DNA from: Symbiodinium natans
Lineage: Eukaryota > Sar > Dinophyceae > Suessiales > Symbiodiniaceae
DNA length: 62,633 nt
NCBI GenBank assembly: GCA_905221605.1
Contig: CAJNDS010000725.1
Location: forward strand, 17,501 to 80,133
Direction: 5' to 3'
The notes under the pieces are model-generated. The model did no database searches. It was not told where the DNA came from and saw only the letters and a program-made list of their open reading frames with translations. Shown here in pieces: positions 32,701 through 40,671 of the stretch. The first letter of the stretch is position 1, and each line of letters starts with the position of its first letter. The position numbers were made by a program, and so were the translations under genes.

Positions 32701-33525
32701 GCTTCGATCATAAGAGGGGGTACTATAGTCCCCACTAAGGACTGTTCGTATCCCCAAACCCTAAACCCTAAACCCTAAACCCTAAACCCTAAACCCTAAA
32801 CCCTAAACCCTAAACCCTAAACCCTAAACCCTAAACCCTAAACCCTAAACCCTAAACCCTAAACCCTAAACCCTAAACCCTAAACCCTAAACCTATTCAG
32901 GAGCTGCAAAGGGGGGAACGTCCCAAAAGGCACCTCCCATGATGGCGATGACCACCGGGACCTTGCTGCCTTCCTGCGCGGCGTTCTTGGGCACGTAAAT
33001 GTCCAGGTACTCGCGCTCGGCAGGGCCGAAGCGGATGCGCCGATGAATTCGGGCGTCATGGTAGTAGGTGAGCATGATTCGGACAAAAGCTGGGAGCAAC
33101 ATGATGGCATAGACGCCTGGAGCCAGGTTTCTTTTTGGGGGTATTTTTCTTGGCTTTTTTTGGTTTAGGGTTTTAGGGTTTTAGGGTTTTAGGGTTTTAG
33201 GGTTTTAGGGTTTTAGGGTTTTAGGGTTTTAGGGTTTTAGGGTTTTAGGGTTTTAGGGTTTTAGGGTTTTAGGGTTTTAGGGTTTTAGGGTTTTAGGGTT
33301 TTTTAGGGTTTTAGGGTTTTAGGGTTTTAGGGTTTTAGGGTTTTAGGGTTTAGGGTTTAGGGTTTTAGGGGTTTTAGGGGGGTTTAGGGTTTTTAGGGTT
33401 TTAGGGTTTTAGGGTTTTAGGGTTTTAGGGTTTTTAGGGTTTAGGGTTTTAGGGTTTTCGGTTTTCATAGACGCCTTTGGGTAGCCCCAGGACCAGTATC
33501 ATGACAAGAGGACTTCCTTTTTTTT

Positions 33526-33556
<31 letters not shown>

Positions 33557-34797
33557 GGGGTTACGTTTATAAGGGAACCCTCGACACCCGAAAGAAGAAG
33601 GTAAAGGGTACCCCTAAACCCTAAACCCTAAACCCTAAACCCTCAACCCTAAACCCTAAACCCTGAGCCGGGCAAAAGGGGCACCAGGGGTGGTAGCCAA
33701 GGCTCATAGGCGGAAGCCAAGCCAGCAGGCTGCAAAGCCAAACTGGAACCACCTGTTGCAAGGGAGTTTAGGGTTGAGGGTTTAGGGTTTGGGGTGTAGG
33801 GTTCCGGGTTGAGCACACTTCTCGATTTCGGGTTTAGGGTTTTGGGGTTTAGGGCTTCAGGTTTCACACTTCCATAATGATGTACCCCTCTAAGAGGTTG
33901 CCTGAAGATAGTTCGTAATGTGGCCATTTTCTTCCCTTACAGGATCTTTAACAAAGGGGTCCCCAAACCCAAGGGTACAACCCTAGGGGCTTTCAAGGTA
34001 TTGAATCCCGACCTGATGCTCCTGATAGCCAGATCCACGCCGTACACGAGGAAGTTAAAGTGATCCGTGATGACAGGGTAGTTGTTGTAGCCCCAGCTCC
34101 TTGGCTTCTCTTACATCCAAGGATTAGAAACAACGGCTAAACCTTAATTGCTCCTACGACTTACGAAAAAGCCCAACAAATCTCGCTAAGTATAAGGTTC
34201 TCGAGATCATCATGCAGATCCTTGACCTTGGACGTGAGAGAGGGCACCCCTTCCACCTTCGCCTCCTTGATCGGCGAGCTCTCCCGCACAAGCTCGGGCA
34301 TCTGCGTGCTGCATTGCCGGGCCGTTGGAGTGTACCTGGGACATGGGATGTTGCCCCTTTCACGAACAGTCCTTGATAGTAAGGGGGTACTATCATCCAT
34401 ACTAAGGACCGTTCCTACTTACCTTCAGTTTTTAGTAGGAGCTACCTGTTCCTGTTCCTCGCCGTCACAAGTCTGCTCAGAGGTGACGCTACAGCACCGA
34501 AGTAAGTCGGTGAAACTGATGTTAAGGGCACAGAACCCATACAACTGCAGGCAAAAAGGGTAGGAACTACCCCTTATTCGCAGCTAGAACCCATAAAACT
34601 GTAGGTAAACTACCCCTTAACTAGCAGCTAGAACCCATAAACGCCGTAGGCAAATCGGGTCCCGGGTACATCAGCAGCTCATCGGACTCCTGCGAGATGC
34701 TCCGCAGCCGATGCTGCAGCACTCCATGAAGGTCCGGCTTCTTTGGGCTCTCGTCCGGCCGGGTCTCCATTGAGATGCCCCGGCAGCGCAGCTCCAT
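29752..34797 (-). CDS. Isoprenylcysteine methylesterase-like alpha/beta hydrolase, 12 exons
   Basis: Resembles plant isoprenylcysteine alpha-carbonyl methylesterase, a membrane enzyme that removes the methyl ester from prenylated protein C-termini. Exons: 34797-34670, 34335-34201, 34099-34013, 33752-33712, 33116-32934, 32665-32620, 32562-32484, 32308-32010, 31632-31546, 31329-31272, 30213-30070, 29877-29752. The total is 1413 nt (470 aa plus TAG) and every phase closes. A hydrophobic segment (FQFGFAACWLGF onward) precedes YLDIYVPKN, the oxyanion strand IAIMGGAFIIG and GIDYRNFPRGTIPD. The nucleophile elbow is MGQSAGAH (Ser266); the acid is in FHGDRDK (Asp382); the base is in GMTHTYP (His414). 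Order and spacing match the plant family as I know it. The N-terminal 130 residues are charged and unrecognised. Donors are GT six times, GA three and GC twice. A possible plus-strand exon starts 129 bp away at 34926, so the two may share a promoter region. Confidence 0.85.
30219..30530 (+). repeat. TTTAGGG/TTCAGGG array in the methylesterase gene
   Basis: Block of TTTAGGG, then TTTGGGG, TTCAGGG and TTTAGGG again, inside the intron 30214-31271. Confidence 0.9.
30548..30652 (+). mobile_element. TTGGGATGTTCC-family element nested in an intron, 8-bp TSD
   Basis: 105 bp, TIRs TTGGGATGTTCCCCC and GGGGGAAACATCCCAA, flanked by CCAGGAAC on both sides. It is an insertion inside the 1-kb intron 30214-31271, so not every copy creates a new intron. 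Confidence 0.9.
31640..31857 (+). repeat. TTTAGGG array flanked by 15-bp duplication
   Basis: GATGCCTGGATACCT occurs at 31620-31634 and 31858-31872, on both sides of the array, in the intron 31633-32009. Confidence 0.9.
32563..32619 (-). repeat. Second 57-bp telomere-like intron
   Basis: Intron 6 of the methylesterase gene: CCCTAAA-type sequence between GT and AG, joining AQLLG to LGLRLMDFG. It has no recognisable TIR. Confidence 0.75.
32667..32926 (-). mobile_element. TTGGGATGTTCC-family introner with perfect 8-bp TSD
   Basis: TIRs TTGGGATATTCCCCC and GGGGGGAACGTCCCAA, flanked on both sides by AAGGCACC (32659-32666, 32927-32934). It forms the GT-AG intron that splits the oxyanion strand of the methylesterase. 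A CCCTAAA array occupies its middle. Confidence 0.9.
33158..33460 (+). repeat. TTTTAGGG array flanked by 11-bp duplication
   Basis: Octamer array (the unit used by Chlamydomonas telomeres) with CATAGACGCCT at 33108-33118 and 33466-33476. Confidence 0.9.
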
Positions 34798-34925
34798 GCC
34801 AGACAGCAAGTACAATGGCTTTTTTGAATGTTCCCAAGATGTTCTGTCAAAAGCATTGCTTCTTTGTTGCAGTGTCCCTTTTTTTCTTTGCGGCTCCATG
34901 ACAGGTGTCAGTGCGCAAGGGTACC

Positions 34926-35052
34926 ATGTGTGAACCCAAGCCCACTGCGCAGGCTTTGCTTGAATTCGCCGACGGGTGTTCAGAGCGTCGGGATTCTTCG
35001 GGGGCTCACCCTAAGGCCTTCTTTGTTGGGGAATCTGGGCCCTTGCAGCCCA
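34926..35052 (+). CDS. Possible first exon, divergent to the methylesterase gene
   Basis: ATG followed by CEPKPTAQALLEFADGCSER and a donor-like CAGCCCAG at the edge of a telomere array. It starts 129 bp from the ATG of the gene at 34797. Unidentified. Confidence 0.35.
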
Positions 35053-35200
35053 GGGTTTAGGGTTTAGGGTTTAGGGTTTAGGGTTTAGGGTTTAGGGTTT
35101 AGGGTTTAGGGTTTAGGGTTTAGGGTTTAGGGTTTAGGGTTTAGGGTTTAAGGTTTAGGGTTCAGGGTTTAGGGTTTAGGGTTTAGGGTTTAGGGTTAGG
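35050..35200 (+). repeat. TTTAGGG array
   Basis: Begins exactly at the end of the possible plus-strand exon 34926-35052. Confidence 0.9.
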
Positions 35201-35224
35201 GCTTCGGGCTTCGGAGGTCCCGAT

Positions 35225-35300
35225 GACAAACCTGAACCTTCTCAATCCAGCTAGGCGGCAGCCCCTTCTGCATGGGCGCTTCTTCCTCCAATCCAGGGAT
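35225..35300 (-). CDS. Possible exon
   Basis: Minus frame EEEAPMQKGLPPSWIEKVQ; LPPSWIEK is reminiscent of a WW-domain start but too short to call. A plus-strand frame is also open. Confidence 0.3.
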
Positions 35301-35310
35301 TGCTTGACTT

Positions 35311-35468
35311 GTGGGGTTCTTAAGGGAGGGGGGTTCAAGGGGGTATGTAACCCAAGGTTCCCTAATACTCCCTACTACTCCCTAAGGCTCCCTAAGCTTC
35401 CCTAAGGTTCCCTGAAGAAAACTCTCCCCCCCCCCCCCCCATGAACCCCGCTCCCTTAAGAAGCCTAG
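35311..35468 (+). mobile_element. GGGTTCTTAAGGGAG inverted-repeat element
   Basis: Ends GGGGTTCTTAAGGGAGG and GCTCCCTTAAGAAGCCTAG. The interior repeats CCCTAAGCTTCCCTAAGG-like units. A second copy, with a telomere array inserted, is at about 37815-38032. Confidence 0.75.
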
Positions 35469-35839
35469 AAATTGACGAGTTCGAAAGATGCATCTACGGC
35501 ACAGCAAACAACCCAAACCCCTTTCAGAGCAGGCTTCACTGAACCCTCCAAAAGATCCTAAGCCCAAATTACCCTAAACCCTAAACCCCCAAGTTACCCC
35601 CTAAACCCCAAGTACCCCGAAACCCTAAACCCCAAACTACCTCCAAACCCTAAACCCTAAACCCCCAATGTACTCCCTAAACCCTGAAATGCGCCTAGAC
35701 CCTAAAATCCTGAAAAACACCCCAGGAAACCGGCTCCATCACCTGCGTAAAGGGGACTTGACGCACTACCCGAGTTAAGGGTTTAGGGTTGAGGGTTCAT
35801 GGTTGAGGACAAGCCCACACTTGAGGACGATTTCCCACA

Positions 35840-36008
35840 AGCCCTCAACCCCAAACCCCAACCCCTAAACCCCCTAAACCCCCTAAACCCCCTAAACCCC
35901 CTAAACCCTAAACCCTAAACCCTAAACCCTAAACCCTAAACCCTAAACCCTAAACCCTAAACCCTAAACCCTAAACCCTAAACCCTAACCCTAAACCCTA
36001 AACCCTAA
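35840..36008 (+). repeat. CCCTAAA array with CCCCTAAA start
   Basis: A short CCCCCTAAA block precedes regular CCCTAAA. Confidence 0.9.
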
Positions 36009-36009
36009 C

Positions 36010-36110
36010 CTCCCCCCCCCGGGCTTCGGCTTCCTCCGGCTCCAGGAACGGTTTGGGCTCCTCCCAGCACAGACCCCCAAAACACAGTTCCCCTGCAAGA
36101 GAGCTTGTGT
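36010..36110 (-). CDS. Possible exon
   Basis: AGELCFGGLCWEEPKPFLEP then EEAEAR on the minus strand, beside a CCCTAAA array. Unidentified. Confidence 0.35.
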
Positions 36111-36249
36111 TTGGTGCTGTTGGGTTTGCGGATTCAGGGTTTTGAGGGTTTTTGAGGGTTTTTGAAGGGTTTTTGAGGTCTGTTGATGGCGTTTTGGGGT
36201 TTTGAGGGGTTAGCATCTGCCTGGCGAGCAGCTGGATGCGAACGGCCTC

Positions 36250-36820
36250 CTAGCCCCTCCCCTTCCTGTTGACAATGGTCGACTGGCGAGTTTTTGTGGG
36301 CATGGTGGATAGATAGTGGTGGGAATGGGAATGACAAGGGGATTGTGATTGTGGAAATGGTGGGTACTGGTGGGTAATATGGTGGGAGGGTACTTGGGTG
36401 ATGGTGGGCATGGCGGGTACTGGTGTTAATGGTAGGAATGATGGGTATAGTGGGAATGGTGGGGAATGGCGGGTAAAAGTGGGCATGGTGGGTAATGGTG
36501 GGAATCGTGGGTAATGTAATGGTGGGTACTGGTGGTAGGGGTGGGAATGGTGGGGTGGAAGTGTGGGAATGGTGGGAATGGTATTGGAATTGGTGGAATG
36601 GTCGAACGGGTGAGTAATGGTGGAATGGTCGAATATGGTGGGTAATGGTGAGTAATGGTGGCATGGTCGAATATGGCTGGTGGTTGGTTTTGCTGGTAAT
36701 GGTGGGTAATGCTGGGTACTGGTGGGCATTGGTGGGTGGTGGGTAATGCTTGGCAATGGTGGGTAATGGTGGGTATTGGTGGGTAATGGCGGCTGTTGAA
36801 ATGGAGATGGGGGGTGGAAA
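36250..36820 (+). repeat. ATGGTGGGTA minisatellite
   Basis: About 570 bp of 10-13-bp units (TGGTGGGTAA, TGGTGGGAA). The His/Pro-rich minus frame is an artefact. Confidence 0.9.
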
Positions 36821-36999
36821 GAAGTGAGGGGGGGGGAGGGGGGGTTAACATGGAGGGTGTTTAAAAAAGTCATGGTTAAAATGGAGGGGGGGGGGGGGGG
36901 GGGGGGGGCTGGTGGAACAGAAGTTGTGTTTCTGCCGCGGAAACGGGAGATGGAAAGGGCTTGGGGGTTAAAACAACAAGACAAGCTGGGGGGGGGGTT

Positions 37000-37100
37000 C
37001 AAAAAAAGAAGGGCTCGAAGTTTCTCCTCCTTCGGCTTGATCTCCATCGGCTTTGTCTGGGACGCCTCGACAGATACCTCCGGCAAGAGACGGTCATGGG
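37000..37100 (-). CDS. Possible exon
   Basis: LLPEVSVEASQTKPMEIKPK then EEKLRALLF on the minus strand; charged, probably helical. It runs into a poly-C tract. Unidentified. Confidence 0.4.
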
Positions 37101-37320
37101 TTTTCGGCTTAGCTTAAACCCTCAAGCCGAAACCCTAAACACAAAACGTCAAGGGTTTAAGGTTGCGCAGGTTTTTAGGGGTTCTTTGGCCACCTGCAGA
37201 TGCTCCAAGCCCGAAGGGTGTTCAGGTTAAGGGTTAACTTAGGGTTTAGGGTTTAGGGCTTAGGGCTTAGGGTTTAGGGTTTAGGGTTTAGGGTTTAGGG
37301 TTTTCAGGAAAAGGTTTAAC

Positions 37321-37551
37321 CTAGGGGCTGAACACCCTCGCCCGAAAAGGTCAACCTTTTCCTTGTAATAGGACTATGTATAACCAAAAAGGTTAACCCT
37401 TTATTTGGAATAGGTATATATGTATATGTATATATGTATATTTTATTAATTTTCTTATTTATATCTATATATAAATTCATATTTATCTTGATATTTATAC
37501 TTATGCATTTATAGAACCAAAAGGTTAAAGGCTAACTACCCAGCTCCTAAG
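37321..37551 (+). mobile_element. CTTAGGGGCTGAATACCC-family element
   Basis: Ends CTAGGGGCTGAACACCC and ACTACCCAGCTCCTAAG with an AT-rich middle. Relatives at 21303-21566, 13717-13958 and 60709-60772. Confidence 0.75.
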
Positions 37552-38354
37552 TTTAGAAGATTGGGGACGGTTCCCATGGGTGGTCGTTGTCGGCACACAT
37601 GTGCACCCCCCCGGCTCTACCCCCCTTAGAACCTCAATAAAAATACTGCTTTCAGCATTCCCTTACCTAACACCTAAACCCGAAACCCTAAACCCTAAAC
37701 CCTAAAACTCTAAAGCCCTAAACCCTAAACCCTAAACCCTAACAATTCCTAAGGGAGCTATTGCCAGCAGATTATTGGCTCCCGGAGGTGGTGCATGGGA
37801 TACGATTCTTTCCTTATAGGGTTCTTAACTAAGGAGGGGGGCTCCAAGGGAGGTTTCGGGTTTAGGGTTTAGGGTTTAGGGTTTAGGGTTTAGGGTTTAG
37901 GGTTTAGGGTTTAGGGTTTAGGGTTTAGGGTTTAACCCAAGAAACCCTAACACTCCCCACTGCTCCCAAAGGCTCCCTAAGCTTCCCGTTCGCTTGATAC
38001 CTACTCCCCATGAACTCCTATCCCTTAAGAACCTTTTCATTTCATGAGGTTGAGGTCCGGCTGGTCTCGAACTCAGCGCGTGCAGGGAGGGGTGACCAAG
38101 TGCCTTGAACATTCCGACGCGCTCTCCGCGTTCAGTTGCACGCGCCCAAACCCTAAACCCTAAACCCTAAACCCTAAACCCTAATTAGGCTTTCAGGGTT
38201 TCAGGGCTTCGGGCGCGGCGAGGGAACCCCAAGCCCGACTCTAGGTGGACGGGTCTGAGGCCAGCGAAACCCCCTACGTAAGCCCTAAATCCCTGAAGCC
38301 CAAAAGCGTAAACCTTCGAGAGATTTGGAGCTGTTGGGGTGGGGGGTTGGGGGT

Positions 38355-38465
38355 GGGGGGGTGCTGCGTTCCGAAATCTCCCTTCTACGGGTGCCTCGCA
38401 GCCCTCCAGAACGAGCCTGAATGATGCCTCCCTCCAGGAATGAAAAGCTTCAAACTCTGAAAGGA
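38355..38465 (-). CDS. Exon of an unidentified host gene, left of the retroelement
   Basis: Open minus-strand segment with protein-like composition, beginning ILSEFEAFHSWREASF and continuing RLVLEGCEAPVEG. It is flanked by telomere-type repeats. No family recognised. Confidence 0.5.
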
Positions 38466-38520
38466 TCCCTAAACCCGAAACCCTACACCCTAAACCCTAA
38501 ACCCTAAACCCTAAACCCTA

Positions 38521-38742
38521 TACGGGGGGAACCCGAAGGGGGACGAGAAACCGAAAAGTCAACCCCAACAGAATCCCTTGATTTCCCTGGATCAACCACA
38601 CAACAAACCCAAACCACAGGGCACTCACCTTTTACTACCAGGCACATGGCCCAGTCTTGAGCCATAAAAATGATTTCCGGGTTTATTAACCCTTTCAACT
38701 TCCAACACTAACTCTTTTTACAATACCAGTTGCAGCTCCGCA
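38521..38742 (-). repeat. 3' LTR of the CCCH retroelement
   Basis: Second 222-bp copy with no difference seen from the 5' LTR. Its outer edge abuts CCCTA of a telomere-type array, which matches the sequence outside the other LTR. Confidence 0.9.
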
Positions 38743-38753
38743 CTCCCCCTGTC
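38743..38753 (-). other. Polypurine tract
   Basis: On the minus strand GACAGGGGGAG lies directly upstream of the 3' LTR, the expected place for the plus-strand primer of an LTR retrotransposon. Only one C interrupts the purines. Confidence 0.65.
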
Positions 38754-39099
38754 CTAGGATTTCCTAGGACACATTGGAGATGCAGATCTTTGGCCAAAAA
38801 CTGCCATTAGGGCAGTAGCCTGCTGCTTGACATGCACAATACGGTTTAACGTCTACCAGGACGAAATTATAGCTCATTGGCTAAATCCACTAACCATAGA
38901 GAATCTTTTCACCATGATCCTCTCATCACTGAAGACTCCTTGGCCTTCTTCACCACAAACCGTGGTCTTCGCTACGCGAAAAGCTACTGACTTCTACTAT
39001 CAGGGATTTCCATACCCTTAATAGTAACCACCACATTTGTCAGCACATTGGCTGTTCCAGCGCACCTGTCTCCAGAATCCCTTCATCCATACCATCCAA

Positions 39100-40671
39100 T
39101 CACTTCTTTTTCCGATTGTTGGCAATCTTGAGGTGAAGTTGCAGCAGAATATACTCCAGGTCCGAAACTGCAAGAACAGGATCCTGTACGCCCCTTTGAA
39201 TTGAGGATACCAGTCCTTCTCTTTTCGCGTCCTCAATCGCTTGGCAAGATTGACCCAGCTCTGCACTCACAGCTGCCGACGCTTGCGCATCCGCATCAGG
39301 AGGACGATCCTTTTCTTCAGGACCTTTCACCACCACCACTTCTCCCTTTTTGGGACTCTGACTTTTCTCCTTCTTCTTCGCCTTTCCACCGACGATTGAC
39401 TTTGTGCGCATTCTCGAGGCTTTTTCCCCTGCAGAAACCGCCGCATTGGATGATGATCCACTCTTCTCAATGGTCGCCGGCATCTTCTTCGGCTTTGGAA
39501 CCAGGAGGGTATAAGGCTCTTCGATAACCACAGGTTTCCTCTTCTTTTTAACCTTTTTTGCCTCCTCCTCAACGATAACTTCCGTCTCAGAAGTCTCAAC
39601 CACCTCCTTCTCGGCAGGAATATCTTTGCTGGACTCCCTTTCTAGGGACCTCTTCTTGCCCCTTTTGGGATCTTTTTCTTCTTCCAAGTTGGCTCGCTCG
39701 AACCATATCCTCAGGTCATTGACCCATTCTTCCACCTCCTCGAGCGAAACGTCATACGACTTCACTACTTCGTGAAGTTCCAGCACGGACAACATATCGT
39801 CGGTCCACGAAACCCATTCTCTATCCATCTGGTCAGCGTCTCCCTTGAACTTCAGGAGTTTGAACAGTGGGTCCGCCTCTGCTCGAGCCAAGTCTGGTTT
39901 GCCATTCGAAAGAATTGAAATCGCTTCCATCAACAGTTCCGACATTTTGGTGTCATCGTCATAGGTCATGGAATACTCCTCACCATCATCGAACTGTTCA
40001 GGAGAGATCTCCTTTTCTCCACCATTTGCACCAGAACTTCTCCTTGGACCATCCCTTGGGGGCGTCCTTGGAGACCTTGGCCTCTGTTCATCCAGCGGAA
40101 CACCATGCTCGAAGACACACCTGTCACCATAACGACACTTCCCAGACCGAGCAAACTGGATGCACCTCACACCAGTTGCATCATGCGAGAACGCACAATC
40201 CTTTCCAGCGAAACAGTCTCTCCCTGCCACATAGTATTTGCACCAATACGAATGTAGCACCACATCATCTTCTGAATGGATGAATTTGCAGTCTTCACCA
40301 AATTTGCAGCGATCTTTCCCCTTGCTGAACCAATAGCAGAAGCCCTTCTTCCTCTTCTCCAAGCGCTCTGCCTCATACCGGTCCATAGGGCGATTGTGCT
40401 CTACATGAACATTGCCATGTACCTGGGGACTGCTCCCTTCACCCGACGTGCTATCAGTAGTTGGTGCTTGGAGTACAGCTGGAAAACCTGGCCTTGGTCC
40501 TACCACCTTCATGATTGGTTTTCCGCCAACTCCTGAGCCATGCTGAGACGATCCAAAAACATTGAACTTCTTCATGAGGGCTTTCCTAGTGCCGATCTTC
40601 TGCACCCTTTTGATTGGACGCTTCATTGTTCCAACCTTGCATCCAGATACGTTCAAACGACACAACCTCCT
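39100..40671 (-). CDS. Retroelement frame C: three more CCCH fingers after an in-frame TAG
   Basis: In the same frame as B, separated only by one TAG. The first ATG is about 45 nt after that stop, in GTMKRPIKR. Three CCCH fingers lie in the N-terminal third: CYWFSKGKDRC-x5-C-x3-H, CKYYVAGRDC-x5-C-x3-H and CIQFARSGKC-x5-C-x3-H. A helical acidic middle and a Lys-rich tail follow, ending at 39100. Either stop readthrough makes a long B-C product or C is a separate protein. With identical LTRs, random decay after insertion is unlikely but the source copy may already have carried the stop. Confidence 0.6.
   Translation of the reverse strand, partial: RRLCRLNVSGCKVGTMKRPIKRVQKIGTRKALMKKFNVFGSSQHGSGVGGKPIMKVVGPRPGFPAVLQAPTTDSTSGEGSSPQVHGNVHVEHNRPMDRYEAERLEKRKKGFCYWFSKGKDRCKFGEDCKFIHSEDDVVLHSYWCKYYVAGRDCFAGKDCAFSHDATGVRCIQFARSGKCRYGDRCVFEHGVPLDEQRPRSPRTPPRDGPRRSSGANGGEKEISPEQFDDGEEYSMTYDDDTKMSELLMEAISILSNGKPDLARAEADPLFKLLKFKGDADQMDREWVSWTDDMLSVLELHEVVKSYDVSLEEVEEWVNDLRIWFERANLEEEKDPKRGKKRSLERESSKDIPAEKEVVETSETEVIVEEEAKKVKKKRKPVVIEEPYTLLVPKPKKMPATIEKSGSSSNAAVSAGEKASRMRTKSIVGGKAKKKEKSQSPKKGEVVVVKGPEEKDRPPDADAQASAAVSAELGQSCQAIEDAKREGLVSSIQRGVQDPVLAVSDLEYILLQLHLKIANNRKKK

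Noticed and set aside
33477-33500. Extra methylesterase exon reading LVLGLPK
   Set aside because: The sequence is the end of a TTGGTAGCC-family element (CTGGGGCTACCC); the correct upstream exon is 33752-33712.
36250-37086. 278-codon His/Pro/Thr-rich frame
   Set aside because: It follows the ATGGTGGGTA minisatellite; only the right end (37000-37100) looks like a real exon.
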